Shown here: positions 45,242 to 56,228 of the stretch, piece after piece
Position numbering within the stretch: position 1 is the stretch's first letter
Layout of the letters: every line of letters begins with the position of its first letter
Origin: Symbiodinium microadriaticum
Lineage: Eukaryota; Sar; Dinophyceae; Suessiales; Symbiodiniaceae
Assembly: GCA_001939145.1 (NCBI GenBank)
Contig: LSRX01000055.1
Span: forward strand, 712,156-776,155
Reading direction: 5' to 3'
Length of the DNA stretch: 64,000 nucleotides
The notes under the pieces: model-generated
Seen by the model: only the letters and a program-made list of their open reading frames with translations
What the model was told of the DNA's origin: nothing
Databases searched by the model: none
Made by a program: the position numbers and the translations under genes

Positions 45242-45429
45242 CTTGGTTTTAGGGTTTAGGGTTTAGGGTGGGGTTGAAGCAGTTTAGGCTTCAAGGTTTT
45301 GGGGTTAGACTTTTCAGATTTGGGGTTTAGGGTTTGCTGTCGAAGTCCCTAAACCCTAAACCCTAAGATCTGAACCCGAAAGGCTTCAACCCTAAGANTT
45401 GACTTCTAAGCTGGATTTTGGAGGGAGAG

Positions 45430-45625
45430 TCGTATATATATATATATATATCTAACTGATTGTCTTGGCTCTATATGATTTGCTCCTGGAGCAAGTAAAT
45501 CTGGAAGTACTTTATACTATATACTTTAAATACTACAAACTCTATACTATACACTGTACACTATTCACGAGACTATACTTCTGCGCACTACACTATACTA
45601 TAATAGACTATACTATATACTTATC
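45430..45625 (+). repeat. TA run and TATACT-rich stretch
   Basis: TATATATATATA at 45432-45452, then repeated ACTATACTAT motifs to 45625; AT-rich island. Confidence 0.85.
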
Positions 45626-45832
45626 TTTGTGACCATAACTTATGAGGGAGGAAGACCTCATTTGGGCTTCAGGGTTTGGGCTTTGCGCCTTACGATGAAT
45701 TTGACTTTCAAGGCTATGCTGAACACCCGCCGCTCTCAACCGAAGCATCCCGAACCGAAGACCCGAAAGTCCATGATCTCGAAGATCTCCCCTGCCAAGA
45801 GGATCCATCTACACAACTTTATGGACGTACAT

Positions 45833-45881
45833 AGGTCTCCCAAAAAGACTATACCATAGTAGGCATAGTCTTTTGAGACCT
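45833..45881. repeat. Short hairpin
   Basis: AGGTCTCCCAAAAAGACTAT and ATAGTCTTTTGAGACCT, loop of about 12 bases. Confidence 0.6.
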
Positions 45882-46069
45882 CATTCCATAATGGTAGTCT
45901 TAGTATATGTGGTCCATTTGGGAATTATTGCACATGCATTGGTGGAGGCATCCTCAAAGCTAATGGTCTGGGTGCTGCTAGAATTCCTGCTGGCCTTGCG
46001 GTTACCAACACCGTTGCTCATGATATATCTGTTCCTCTTAGCATCAAAATAGCCCAATGCCTTACATAA

Positions 46070-46125
46070 TCGGGTCTTTGGGCCCTGAAGCCTTAAAATA
46101 TGAGTCCTTTGAGGGTAAGGGTTCT
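46070..46125 (+). repeat. Family E, right half only
   Basis: GGGTCTTTGGGCCCTGAAGC, AATATGAGTCCTTTGAGGGT; the left half is absent. Confidence 0.65.
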
Positions 46126-46992
46126 CCCTCTGTCACATGACCAACCCTAAGACCGAAAGATCAAACAGTTGTACCTCTGAGATGAATCGTGCGGCCCCAG
46201 AAGTACGGAGCTGTGAAGTGCTTGTTGTGTACAACCCCATTAAGCAAACTGTTGAGCGAATCGTTCACGCATGTCGTGCCTGTGCAGCCGAGCCACGAGC
46301 GCTCTGTATGCTGGGAACCTTGTGACATGACGATGACAACAGGGCTGTTTTGGCACCCTTCCCTTGCTCATGGTTGGGATAACATTAAACAACTGACCTA
46401 TTGAGTTGAAGTACCCATAGAAATGCTGAATGTTACCCAACTATGATCCATTACCCTAGGCCCTGCAAAATACCAACACCGTGAAGCACAGCCTACAGCC
46501 TGAGATTTCAACCTGCGGGTGTCGGGTTCCAGGTTTCCAAGCTTTGCAGTTAGGGTTGGTTTAGGGTTTATAGGTTTAGGGTTTAGGGTTTACCGGTTTG
46601 GGGTTTATATAGGTTTAGGGCTTAAGGGGTTTATAGGTTTCGGGTAAGGTCTTAGGGTTTATGCTGCGCAGAGCCGTTTGTTTGTGCATGGCATCCTGCA
46701 TCTGTCAAGAGACTCTAGGTGTGAAGACCAGTGCAAAACACTGACCGAGTGCCGTGTTCGTTGTCTGTACCTGAATCACACCAACCTGTTTTGCCATGAA
46801 CGGGTCACAAAGCGTAAACCATACACCGCACACTTTAACAGCCATAACTTGCATAACCCCTGTACACTAAAACCTCTCCAGACTTAGACCCGTTAAGTGG
46901 TGTAAGCATTGTAGAAGCCTAATTAAAACATCCTCTAAGCCCCAAAACCCAAAACCCGAAACTCTAGACCCGAAGCCCTAAGCGCCCCAAAC

Positions 46993-47110
46993 CATCAAGC
47001 ATTGAGTTCCCAGCGCTGATCACCAGCTGCCCGGGCGAGAGGACGTGGCTGATCGGGGCCATCCATCGCCGGTGGAATTCGAGAGCCAGGGTGTATAGTT
47101 TAGGGTTTAC
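46993..47110 (-). CDS. Candidate exon whose acceptor is the end of an inverted-repeat element
   Basis: Encodes VNPKLYTLALEFHRRW then MAPISHVLSPGQLVISAGNS and MLD. The acceptor GGCTACAG is the terminal sequence of the inverted-repeat element 47108-47208. SHVLSPGQLVISAG weakly recalls the start of RidA/YjgF domains, which in some eukaryotes are fused to DPH6, the gene upstream on this strand; this is speculation. A plus-strand frame competes. Confidence 0.4.
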
Positions 47111-47208
47111 CTGTAGCCGGAAAGACCCACCTTTTCAGAGTTCCTTATTCTGGTTTCTTTATATAGGTGCTTAAAACGGTAGGTCTTTTCGGTTACAGGT
47201 AGGACTTG
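47108..47208. repeat. Inverted-repeat element supplying a candidate acceptor
   Basis: ACCTGTAGCCGGAAAGACCC left, GGTAGGTCTTTTCGGTTACAG right. Read on the minus strand it ends in GGCTACAG at the boundary of exon 46993-47110. Confidence 0.65.
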
Positions 47209-47406
47209 GTAGCACAAAGGGAGCTGAGTACCTATACACGGTAGAAAGTAGGGTTTCTATAACAGGGTTTCCATAATAGGATTTCTATAATAGGGCTTCT
47301 ATAATCGGAATCACATCTATGGTTTGGGTAGTTGTAAGACTGCATATGGAGCTGGAGGCAGTTGCTGATGTGGGTCTCCCATGTGTAGCTTTTCTCAAGT
47401 ACTCAC

Positions 47407-47479
47407 AGGCTCAACGCAAGACTGGCAGCCAAGGCAGTTACAGTGCCTCTGACTGTCTCTGTCTCCTTAAACATAATCG
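47407..47479 (-). CDS. Candidate exon with canonical GTGAGT donor
   Basis: Encodes IMFKETETVRGTVTALAASL then ALS between GTAGTTTCAG and GTGAGT. Not recognised; same strand as 46993-47110 but its end phase does not join to it directly. Confidence 0.35.
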
Positions 47480-48197
47480 CTGAAACTACCCTATCAAACC
47501 CCTTCAAGACCCTAGAACCTCAAAGAACCCTACAAAACCTTACAAAGACCGAGCAAGGGCTTCAGCCTTTATTCCGCTGCTTGACATGTGGCGGAAAAGC
47601 TGAGGGATCAGAGGCCCTATAAACCGTAACTATTCCCCAAAACTGCACGGCTTATAGTGGTTACTGGGCTTTGCGTTTGGCATTCAAGGCAAAAGCCTAA
47701 GAGCCCGCTAGATCGGTGGTTCACCCTGCCAACCTAAGCCGGGCCTATCAGCCTAGGAGCGACCCACAAAAAAAAAGCTGGAGGATCCTTATACTTGTGT
47801 CTCTTGCCGAACAGCCCTCTGGAAAAAAGGTCGTGTGTGCTTAAATCGGGATTACTGACTTGTTGGTCACCGAATTGTAGTTGGGGATCTAAGCAGCTAT
47901 CCCACATAAAGCTGCACAGTTAAGCACCCTTATGCGGCCATTCGACCTATCACCGTACTATGTGTCCTGCCGGCAAAGTTCCCCCCCTAAATCCCAGACC
48001 CAGAACCCCAAAACCCTGTGTCCTAAACTAATCCCTCAAGCCCCGAATCCTAAACCCCAAACCCTAAACTCTAAAGCCCTAAAGCCCCAAACTCCTAAAC
48101 CCTACCCCTAAACCCTCAATACCTAAACCCTGAACCCTAAACTCAAAAGCCCTAAAGCCCCAAATCCTAAACCCCCAATGATCCATTTTATCAGAAT

Positions 48198-49442
48198 TCA
48201 GCACTCGGCCTGCAGGGTCGACTTTGGGGCCTTAGGGGACGCATAGACCTGGGAAGCTAGCCCTAACCCAAAGGGTCTAGGGACTCATGTTCTAAGGCTT
48301 TTGGGCCCAAAGACCATACAATCTAGGGCTTTTGGGCCATTTTGAGCCCTAGGGTAAGTCTCAAAACGAGACAGAAGAACGAATATCTCTGTCTGTCAAT
48401 CTGTCTATCTGTCTGTCCACAAAGCGTGAGATTTCGAGCCATTTCAAAAAAGCTGACCCTAAACCCTAAAACCCTAAACCCTAGACCCTAAACCCTAGAC
48501 CCTAAACCTAAGCCCCTATTCGCTAGAGTCGCTATAGTATAAGGGTTTAGGCCTCTGCCTTCTCCTTGCGCCTTGCTGGATATGCCTGCTGGCGCCGTCT
48601 CTCTGACCAGCCCCTTCAATGCAAACCTCTCAAAAGCGACCTGCGGGTTCGACTTAGAGTTTAGGGTTTAGGGTTCAGGGGCTCTACCCCTTCGAGATGG
48701 ATGCCCGAAGCTCTTGAAGCCCTATGAAGACGTGTCCTCCCAAGCAACCCCGAAATGCAAAACCAATTGAAGCGGGATTAGACCAACCAACACCAGCGCT
48801 TATCAGAAACATCTAAGCCCTCCACCATTGACCGTCGCAGCTGTTGCTAGACCACCCTCACCACCAACCCCGAACCAGCTAGACCCTAAACAGTATAAAC
48901 TCTGAACAATGGAAGCCGAAACCGGTGCCATGCGAACCGAAGCCTCGTCGCCATCTTGGGGAGCCTCAGCGCAAGCTTCGAGTCTGGAAGACAGAAGGAC
49001 CTTTGCAGTATCCTTGTAGTACCATTCTGTATACCCTTGTAAGAACCCTACAGAACCGTTGTAGACATGTTTGCAACAAGATACATATCACCCTATAATA
49101 ATGGCCTTAGTAAGCCCTTGTAGGATTTGTTGCTCTCAGTCTCAGGCTCAAGGGTTTGAGGTTTGAGCTCGCGGGTGTGTGAGTCGGGCTCTTGGTGGGG
49201 CGGACGTCTAAATCCCTGATTGAAACCTGAGCCCCCAAAGCCTAAACCGAGACCATAGTACCGCGCCCTAAAGCCCTGAAGACCCTGGACAGGATGTATT
49301 TGAGGGCAGAGGCTGCGTTGATGAGAGTCTAAGATGTCTAGGAGTTAGGACTTTTGGATAACGGTTGCGGGGTTCATTAACTCCTGCGTCCTAGCAAGCA
49401 CACGGGTGAATGCAGTCCTGCTGTCGCACTCGTCATCTGAAT
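48198..49442 (-). other. Candidate four-exon 3' part of an unknown gene
   Basis: Minus-strand exons at 49363-49442 (SDDECDSRTAFTRVLARTQE, LMNPAT), 48923-48983 (LEACAEAPQDGDEASVRMAP; pyrimidine-rich CTTCCAG acceptor, GTTTCG donor), 48572-48640 (VAFERFALKGLVRE, TAPAGISSK; GC donor) and 48198-48248 (VYASPKAPKSTLQAEC then TGA). The last three join in phase. The final intron ends with inverted-repeat element E3 directly before the acceptor. A possible start codon (MGAESSPSP) is at 49626. No family recognised. Confidence 0.4.
48257..48358 (-). repeat. Family E, copy 3 (reversed)
   Basis: GGGACTCATGTTCTAAGGCT, TTTGGGCCCAAAGACCATAC, then GGGCCATTTTGAGCCCTAGG. It directly abuts a candidate acceptor at 48249. 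Confidence 0.75.
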
Positions 49443-50070
49443 CTATGGCGGTTTAGGGTTTAAGGCTTATAAGGGAGCTTCAAGATCAACAACAGCCCTC
49501 GGTCGCAAAAGACGCAAGGCGAACCTCTACACTTGAGGAACACCCTTCATACAGCCCTGCACCGGGGCCTGGTTCGTCATGCAACCTTATCATCACCTTC
49601 GGACTTGGAGAAGATTCAGCGCCCATTCACAATTTGAGTCACTTGCCACGGCACAGAGGCATGACTGGGGACTATACCTCAAACCTCAAAAACAAGTCCT
49701 AAACCCTAAACCCCTGACCCTAAACCCAAACCCCCGAACCCCAAAGCCCCCTTGAGATGGGTTTGGGGGGGGTGAACCCTAAACCATAGTTGAGAATAGT
49801 TGGGGTGGTTGGGGCGAGACTACATGCTCACGCAAGCGCGCGATAAGTGAGCGCGCTCCCGTTCCTACATAAGCGCACCCATCGCGCGTACACTGTATAC
49901 ACATCCTAAACCCTAAGCCCCTAAACCCTAAACCCCTAAACCCCTAAACCCTAAAACCCCAATTAAATCCTAAACCCTGAACCCGTGGAAGTAAAGGGCA
50001 TTTGGCCATCACGAGAGCCTTCCCACGACCTGGGTCCTCGGGTCTAGAGTCGATACCAAAGCCAATTAAT

Positions 50071-50179
50071 CCTAAGGGTCCAAGTACCTAATAATCATAT
50101 ACTCTCCCAAACATTAACCTAGACAACTACTATCCGCAACCAAAGTACCTTAGTATTGGTTCCTTTGGAGCCTTAGGGT
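50071..50179 (-). repeat. Family D, copy 2 (reversed)
   Basis: CCTAAGGGTCCAAGTACCTA to CCTTTGGAGCCTTAGGG; the centre is the complement of copy 1 (AACTACTATCC). Family C copy 4 starts 20 bp later. Confidence 0.75.
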
Positions 50180-50200
50180 AAACCCTGAACGCCACATGGG

Positions 50201-50280
50201 TACTTGGAGGTGGTTATAGGTATAGTTACCTAATTTATGACCCTATTTACTAATTATGTCCCATGAACCTTTTTAAGTAA
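50201..50280 (+). repeat. Family C, copy 4 (short)
   Basis: TACTTGGAGG, GTTATAGGTATAGTTACCTA interior, CCCATGAACCTTTTTAAGTA right arm. About 35 bp of the left half is missing. Confidence 0.65.
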
Positions 50281-50496
50281 AGTCGAAACTGAAGCCCTAA
50301 ACCCTGAACGACACATGGGTTGCTCTCTATGTTGTAGCGTCCTATCAGGGTGCCGTGCTATTCTGGGGACCTAAAACTGGGACCCTTATTTAGAGAACCA
50401 ACCACATGGTGAAAACCTAACTTGTTCTAACTTTCCACACACTAAAACATCCAGAACCCTGGCTTATCATCCCTCTCTTGGCCCAGGCTGGAGTTA

Positions 50497-50580
50497 TAGT
50501 ATGTTCTAGTATGTTCTCGTATGTTGGCAGGTCATAGTATGTTATAGCATGTTATACTATATTACAGTACGTTATGGGCC
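50497..50580 (+). repeat. GTTATAGTAT diverged repeat
   Basis: ATAGTATGTTCTAGTATGTT and relatives, about 10-bp period; a similar motif is at 52660-52700 and 55870-55910. Confidence 0.7.
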
Positions 50581-50638
50581 TGGGCTCTAGGATTAGGTAG
50601 GGTCCATTGAGCCCGGACGCGTAAACGCTCGAGTCGAC

Positions 50639-50689
50639 ATTTGTGGGTGCTCCCGTGATCGAACGCCGGACCAGAGGCAGACCCATGGC
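50639..50689 (-). CDS. DPH6: DPH6-like exon (AMGLPLVRR)
   Basis: Encodes AMGLPLVRRSITGAPTN after GAG; family members read YAEAMGLPLYRR-I at this position, downstream of VGHxA. A GTCGAC donor follows; the frame remains open further (VDSSVYASGL). Confidence 0.6.
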
Positions 50690-51224
50690 CTCGGTTTAGG
50701 CGGTTTAGGCCGGTTCAGGGTTTAGGGTTTAGGGGTTTTGGGTCTAGGGTTTAGGGGGGCTGAGTTATGGCTAAGGAGTTAAGAGCTTCTAGGCGGTTAA
50801 GAACTGAAGGGCTTAAAGATTTAAGAACTTAAGGGTTTAGGTTTAGGGTTTAAGGTATAGCGTTTAAAAGCCTAAGGGCTCCAAGATTTAAGAACTTAAG
50901 TTCATGAGAGCTTACGGGTCTAAAGACGTGAGGATTGCAGGGCTAAAGGGCTTGAGGGTGTCAGGCTTAAGGGCTCGAGGTTTAAGGATNGGGGGGTGCA
51001 TGTATGGGTTTTTTTTGCATATGGGCTTAGGGTTTAGGAGGGTTTAGGGTTTAGGAGCTTGAGGCTGTTGTAGGGTTGTTTCATAGATTTTGATCATGGG
51101 CATCTCAGACAAGGTTTTGTCTGGAGGTCTAAAAGCTAATCTTGCGCTCAGACGTAGTTGGGGCTTAGTCATGACACTCCGACCAAAAAAAACCAAAAGG
51201 ATTGAACCCCCGAATGCATACGGG

Positions 51225-51390
51225 GTCTGAGCAAACTGCGGTACTATTGTCCTCTTACGCTTGTGTCATTACTTGGGTACTGCCCCCATGCAGTAATACA
51301 GTCCATAATAGGGCTACTGTTACGGGCCTTATATATCCACGTTATGAATATTACTCAGCTGTTCCTGAGTGGGGGCAGTATCCTTTGATT
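51225..51390. repeat. Large inverted-repeat element
   Basis: TACTTGGGTACTGCCCCCAT and GTTCCTGAGTGGGGGCAGTA pair, with an inner TACTGT/ACAGTA-type pairing; about 165 bp. Confidence 0.45.
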
Positions 51391-52394
51391 TTTCGGTTAA
51401 CAATACAATAAACCCCTAGCCCCAATTCATTTCTCATGGCCCGGCCGGATGCCAATCCCTGAACGACGGACGATGGAAACCAGACTTGAAGTCAGGATTG
51501 TCCTTTGGCAGACTCGTAAGGATACGGATACGCCCCGACAGACGAGGTCGAAGGTGAGCCAACCGCGATTTGACGCTTCTCCTCGTTTTTTTGGTTGAAT
51601 CGAAATTTGGGGGTTTGGGACAAATTGAAACCCGAGAGCTCTACGTGAAACATCCATCAGCCCTAACCCCTAAACCGAAGCCCTCATTTCTTAAACCCCA
51701 ACACCCCTGAACCGAAACCCTCAATCCGAAAACCCTACAAAACCCGACCCATAAAAGACTAAAGCTCTCAAAGCCTAAGCTGAAGCCCTAAACCCTATAA
51801 AACCCTAAGCCCTATAAACCCAAACCTATAAGCCCTAATGATCTAAACCTCACAAGCTCCGGGAGTACGGCAGAGGCCATGGTCTCCACGAGCTCAGAGC
51901 CGACCTAGGGTTTTGTTTTTCAGGGCTTTAGAGATTTAAGGACTTTTGGAAGGATTTAGGTTTCGGGTTTAGGGTTTAGGCTTTAGAGATTCAGGACCTT
52001 TAGAAGGATTTAGAGTTAGGGTTTCAATGGGCTTTTGGTGATTTAGGGGTGCTTTCAGGGCTTTCGAGATGAACAGACCTTTAGAAGGATTTAGATTTAG
52101 GGTTTCAAGGGGCCTTTAGTTTTATAGTAGACCTGAGGACTTTAGGGTTTGAGGGGTTCGGGGTGTCAGCGGTTCAGGGTTTCGGTTTCGAGATTTAGGG
52201 GGCTTCGGGTTCCGAGTTTGAGGCTTGTGGGGTTTAGGGGTTAAGGTTCGAGGGGGGTTGAGGGTTTAGAGTTTGAGGATTAAAAAAGGGCTTGCCCTCT
52301 AGGGTTTAGGGTTTCGGGAGTTTCGGGTTTAAGATTTTTTTTGGTGGGAGTCATGTCTGACTTCTTCGTGCTAGTTTTTTGGGCCTAGATTTCT

Positions 52395-52491
52395 GGGAAT
52401 ATAGATAGGTGGATAGATAGAGAGATAGATAGGTAGATATACATACATACATACCTACCTACCTACCTACCTACCTACCTACCTACCTACA

Positions 52492-52524
<33 letters not shown>

Positions 52525-52525
52525 G
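52395..52525 (+). repeat. GATA, CATA and CCTA microsatellite block
   Basis: GATAGATAGAGA, then CATACATA, then about ten CTAC units, then CATA again. Confidence 0.95.
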
Positions 52526-53218
52526 TCAAGGTAGGGAAAACACCCGGAGCTGAGGGTGTAGAGGTCAACTTTGCTTTGAGCCCGTTAAGAGAATAAGCGG
52601 CCTCATGCTTGGGCTGCTTGGCGATCTTATTTTCGAGCTTGGGCTTAAGGGCCTTATGTTATATTATGTGACGTTATATGTGTTATAGTATGTAGGATTC
52701 GAGGTCTGGTGTTCAATTGCTGGGTTTTTCTGGGTGTGTCAAATCCTGTATTGGTCTGTATGGGCTTAACAGCGATCGGGGAAGGTCTAGGGGGTTTAGG
52801 GTTTAGGGTCTAGGGGGTTTAGGGTCAAAGCGGATTTTAGAGTTGAGGGGCCGGGGGCTCATTTCATTCACTTGCAGTCCACCCCCCCTCTCCCTACAGC
52901 GATTCTTGTGTGGAAGACGCTTTAACTGAAGTTTCCCTTCGTTTCTGGGTTCGTCTGGTGTTCGAACCCTGGGTTCGGGAGCTCCCGATGTCCTGCATGT
53001 CGGTGAGGACATCGCGCGGGAGCTGGTTTAGGGTTTAGGGTTTAGTGTATGTGCGACCCCTCCAGATTTCGGCCCCACCACAACCACTGCTGGGGGGCCA
53101 ATGTCAAGGGTCGATCCCGATTCCCACATATCAAATGGAATGATCGGGAAGTCGAAGGGCGGCTCTTCATCCAGCTAGCGATGAGATAGTCGGGAAGGAT
53201 CCTTCGAGGAGGCTGCGC

Positions 53219-53233
53219 ATGATGGCTTCCGAC
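53219..53233 (-). CDS. DPH6: DPH6-like micro-exon (VGSHH)
   Basis: After a GGCCACAG acceptor the frame reads VGSHHAQ, matching the VGxHA that follows YMYQT in the family. The end is unclear; a GC donor after the second His (GCGCAG) gives a 15-bp exon. Confidence 0.4.
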
Positions 53234-53764
53234 CTGTGGCCATGAATCTCGGCAAGCTGGCGTTGGCAAAACACGGCTTGAAGCGGACCTGCAGAAGCTC
53301 GTGCAGCACTTCTGAAGGGTCCAGAGCTTCCGAGTGGAATCAACACGCGCGCTGATTATTATTGAGAGTTTCGGGCAAGGCTTGGGGTGTTCGGTTGAAG
53401 TCGAAGGGCGTATATGATTTAAGGGTTAGGGATGAAATATCTCGAGGCCCGAAACCCCTAGCCGGAGCTGAACACTTTCGGATGGTAGTGTAACTGAGCA
53501 GAGGGCCGAAAGGGGAAGCTTGGTGTGTAAAGCGGCGGGTTGGGGGCTTGAGGGCTTGAGGGCGTGTAAAGTATAATGCAAGATCTCAAGCCGTGAAATA
53601 AACTGGGTACCTTAATCTTCAGAATACGGCTTTGGGGCTTCCGATAGTGTCTTCGTATGTAGTACCGAACCCCTATACGGAATAGTTGTTGTAAGTATTC
53701 AGGTCCGTCCGTAGAGTAACATCTTCGAAGCTCCAAGCAAAACCCAGTAGTGCGACCGTGGCTC

Positions 53765-53805
53765 GGTCTGGTACATGTAGGAATCCAGCTCCTCTGGCAT
53801 GGGGG
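53765..53805 (-). CDS. DPH6: DPH6-like exon 4 (EELDSYMYQT)
   Basis: Encodes PMPEELDSYMYQT, the most diagnostic DPH6 motif, normally followed by VGHxA. The acceptor is TTCGAG; the intron begins GAGCC, a GA donor. The open frame runs on for 23 codons with no family similarity, supporting splicing at this point. Confidence 0.7.
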
Positions 53806-55099
53806 CTCGAATTTAGATCTTAGGACTGATGGTTTAGGGCTTAGGATTGAGGGTTTCAAGTTTAGGGTTTAGGGTGTGGGATTTAGGGTTGAATCCCAAA
53901 ATCCTCAACCTAATCACTTTCAGCACGCTGCCACCAACAGCACTGCAAGAGAGCATTCACCAAATGCATCATACTGGCAAGGACTAGGAAACTATACCGC
54001 CAGAACAGCTTCGACTTGTAGTTCTCCTGAACCCTAAACACCTATAGTCCCTAAACACCTAGTCCCTAAACCGTCACCAGGTCCACGAGAGATCAAGACT
54101 TCGGATTGAACCCCAATCCCTTGTCGCCCAACACCCACGGACTCTTAAACTGCAAACTTCCATAGTCTGGATAACCTTAAAGCAATTCCAGCCCGTTTAA
54201 AGCTATCTTTGGGTTATATTATATACTAAACGGGTGGGTACATGGGCCCTTACGGATATCTAGGGAAGATCTCGTGGGCGCAAGGCTCCAACCCCGAAAT
54301 CCCCCACGCAGAAGCTTCCTACCGATGGAACCTCTAAACCCCAGCACACTTTGCTCCAAAAAGCTCGGACGCAAAGCGACACCTTAAGGTCCCCCAACCC
54401 CTGAACCCCTAAACCCTAATAAACCCAGGGTTTAGGGTTTAGGCCCTAAAACCCATAAACCCTGTAAATGTATCAGGCTCACACTCCATCTGACTCGAAA
54501 GGGGGCCCCTCTAACGACGAAGCATCATCTCTGGCCAGCCAAAAAGCGTTGTAACCCGAAGCCTATGCTTACACCCACAGATCCTCGGGGTTAATTTGGG
54601 TGTGTAGGCTTTAGCTTATTGTTTGTTTAAGCTCGTTTTTTCCACCTGCAGTGAGGGTTTAGGGCTTAAGCCCTAAGCCCTGAACCCTAAACCCTATAGA
54701 GTCTAGGCCCATACGATCCTGGCGCATCCTTCAGTCCAAGGGAAGGGGTCCAAGGGAACCAAATAACTTATGAATCCCCAAGTCTCCCTGAATTTCCCCC
54801 TACAGCATCGCTAGTAGCCTCCCCGCTTGGAACTACCCAGGGTTTAGGGTTTAAGATTTAGGGTTTGGGGTTTGGGGTTTAAGTTTAGGGTTTAGGGTTT
54901 AAGGTTTAGGGTTTAAGGGTTTAGGATCCTATACTCCTATGCCGATGCAGTTCTGTCCACTTACTGAAGCCACTGGACCCGAACTCAATGGGGTAGGATT
55001 GCCTAGACCTTTGATGTGTTTCCGGCTTGATCCTGGCACGCATCAGCTCGACACGCGATACCCAAACACCATGCCAAAATACTGTCAAACCCCAAACTC

Positions 55100-55169
55100 T
55101 ACCTCTAGTCTCCATTAGTTCCTTTCTGGATTTAACTTATAAGATCCTACAGTGAAGAAACATTAGGCA
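55100..55169 (+). repeat. Family B, copy 8 (diverged)
   Basis: ACCTCTAGTCTCCATTAGTT, AACTTATAAGATCCTACAGT core, right arm mostly lost. Located in the DPH6-like intron after exon 3. Confidence 0.5.
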
Positions 55170-55238
55170 AACCCCAAATCGGAAGTCAGGGCTGAAGGCT
55201 GCGACTGAGTATCCCGCAGCAATCCCAGGTGGGGGGGC

Positions 55239-55286
55239 GAGGTTTGCGACGCAGACGATCTCATGCCCGAACTGTTCGCCTGGCGG
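55239..55286 (-). CDS. DPH6: DPH6-like exon 3 (GHEIVCVANL)
   Basis: Encodes PPGEQFGHEIVCVANL; GHEIVxLANL is conserved in the family. A GC donor follows ANL at a run of seven C. The start may instead be at 55279. The frame stays open to 55173 and joins in phase to an exon-like segment at 54965-55046, but that would insert about 60 residues absent from the family, so the short form is preferred. A 90-bp inverted-repeat element abuts the upstream side. Confidence 0.6.
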
Positions 55287-55299
55287 CTTCCCAGAGACC

Positions 55300-55395
55300 C
55301 CATTATCCCTTAATTAAGGAATATACCTTAAACTGTAATAGGAACCCTAACAAGATTTGAGGTCTATTCCTTACTTATGGAATATTGGAGTCTCT
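55300..55395. repeat. Inverted-repeat element next to DPH6-like exon 3
   Basis: GAGACCCCATTATCCCTTAA with AAGGAATATACC left; GGTCTATTCCTTACTTATGG and GGAGTCTCTGGG right. The core resembles family A but the ends differ. Confidence 0.6.
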
Positions 55396-56192
55396 GGGTT
55401 GGGGTTTAGGGTAAAGGGTTTAGGGTGGAACATGCCAAGGGGCGACGACAAAATCAAACAAACAAACCGCGAGACGGATGGACGGCATACTCTTCAGGAA
55501 GGTCAGAACCCTTGAGGGAACCCCTTAAAGGAATCCGTTATATAGTACCCCCTTAAAGGAGCTCCTGATAGTCCCAGGCGGCTTAGGAGCTGCGCCAAGT
55601 GTTTGTGTGCCCTTGACAGCCAGACTAAACATGAAATGGCTAGCAACAGGTTTACTATATAAAGAAGAACATGTCTCAAATTCCTCGGGGTTGTATTGCT
55701 ACGACAACTGACTCCTAAACACACCGAAGGATGGCCCTGAATAGTTTGGGTGAGATGTTCGAGTCCTTCATACTACATAGACGAAAATGAAGCGGGGACG
55801 ATACGGCTTCGGGTTTAGGGTCTCGGGCTTAGGGGGTTACGATCTTTAACTTTATATTCATCTCCACCAGTATGTTATGTTATATTGCACTATACTGTAA
55901 TGTAACATCAGTTGTCGAAACTCGTATGTTCGAAAGCACCATAGCTAGGCAGAAAGATCACTATGTTTCTACAATAGCCCCTAGTTTTGAGGAAACGACC
56001 TTTTTGATCAGCTGCTCATCTTCAGGCAAGTTCCAGAGTATCTGACTTCCACGGCTTCGTGTAGGTTTCACTTTCTAAAATCCCAAACCCGAAACTCTGA
56101 ACCCTAAACCCCAAACCCTGAACCACAAACCCCAAACGCTACACGCCTTTCAATCAGGCTTGCAAGGCAAATCTTCCGAAGGCTTGAAACAC

Positions 56193-56228
56193 GGCAGGTG
56201 TGCAGTAGTGCAAGTTCCATATGGAGTC
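56193..56228 (-). CDS. DPH6: DPH6-like exon 2 (KDS..N..C)
   Basis: Encodes DSIWNLHYCTPA, completing SGGK-DSIWNLHYC, the family's SGGKDSxxNxxxC loop-helix. The acceptor is TCCGCAG. The end is uncertain: a GT donor after CTPA or a GC donor nine bases later. Confidence 0.6.

Noticed and set aside
45713..47483. Four plus-strand exon models forming a Cys-rich protein (HACRACAAEPRALCML)
   Set aside because: The minus strand gives at least equally good frames with better sites at 46993-47110 and 47407-47479; no family match on the plus strand.
48320..48358. GGCCATTTTGAGCC resembling part of the dinoflagellate spliced leader
   Set aside because: It belongs to an inverted-repeat family E arm and lacks the spliced-leader order; no relict leader was found elsewhere.
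51420..53002. Plus-strand exons resembling ferlin/C2 segments (LEVRIVLWQTRKD)
   Set aside because: They lie inside the DPH6-like gene on the other strand, the similarity is short, and no second C2 motif follows.
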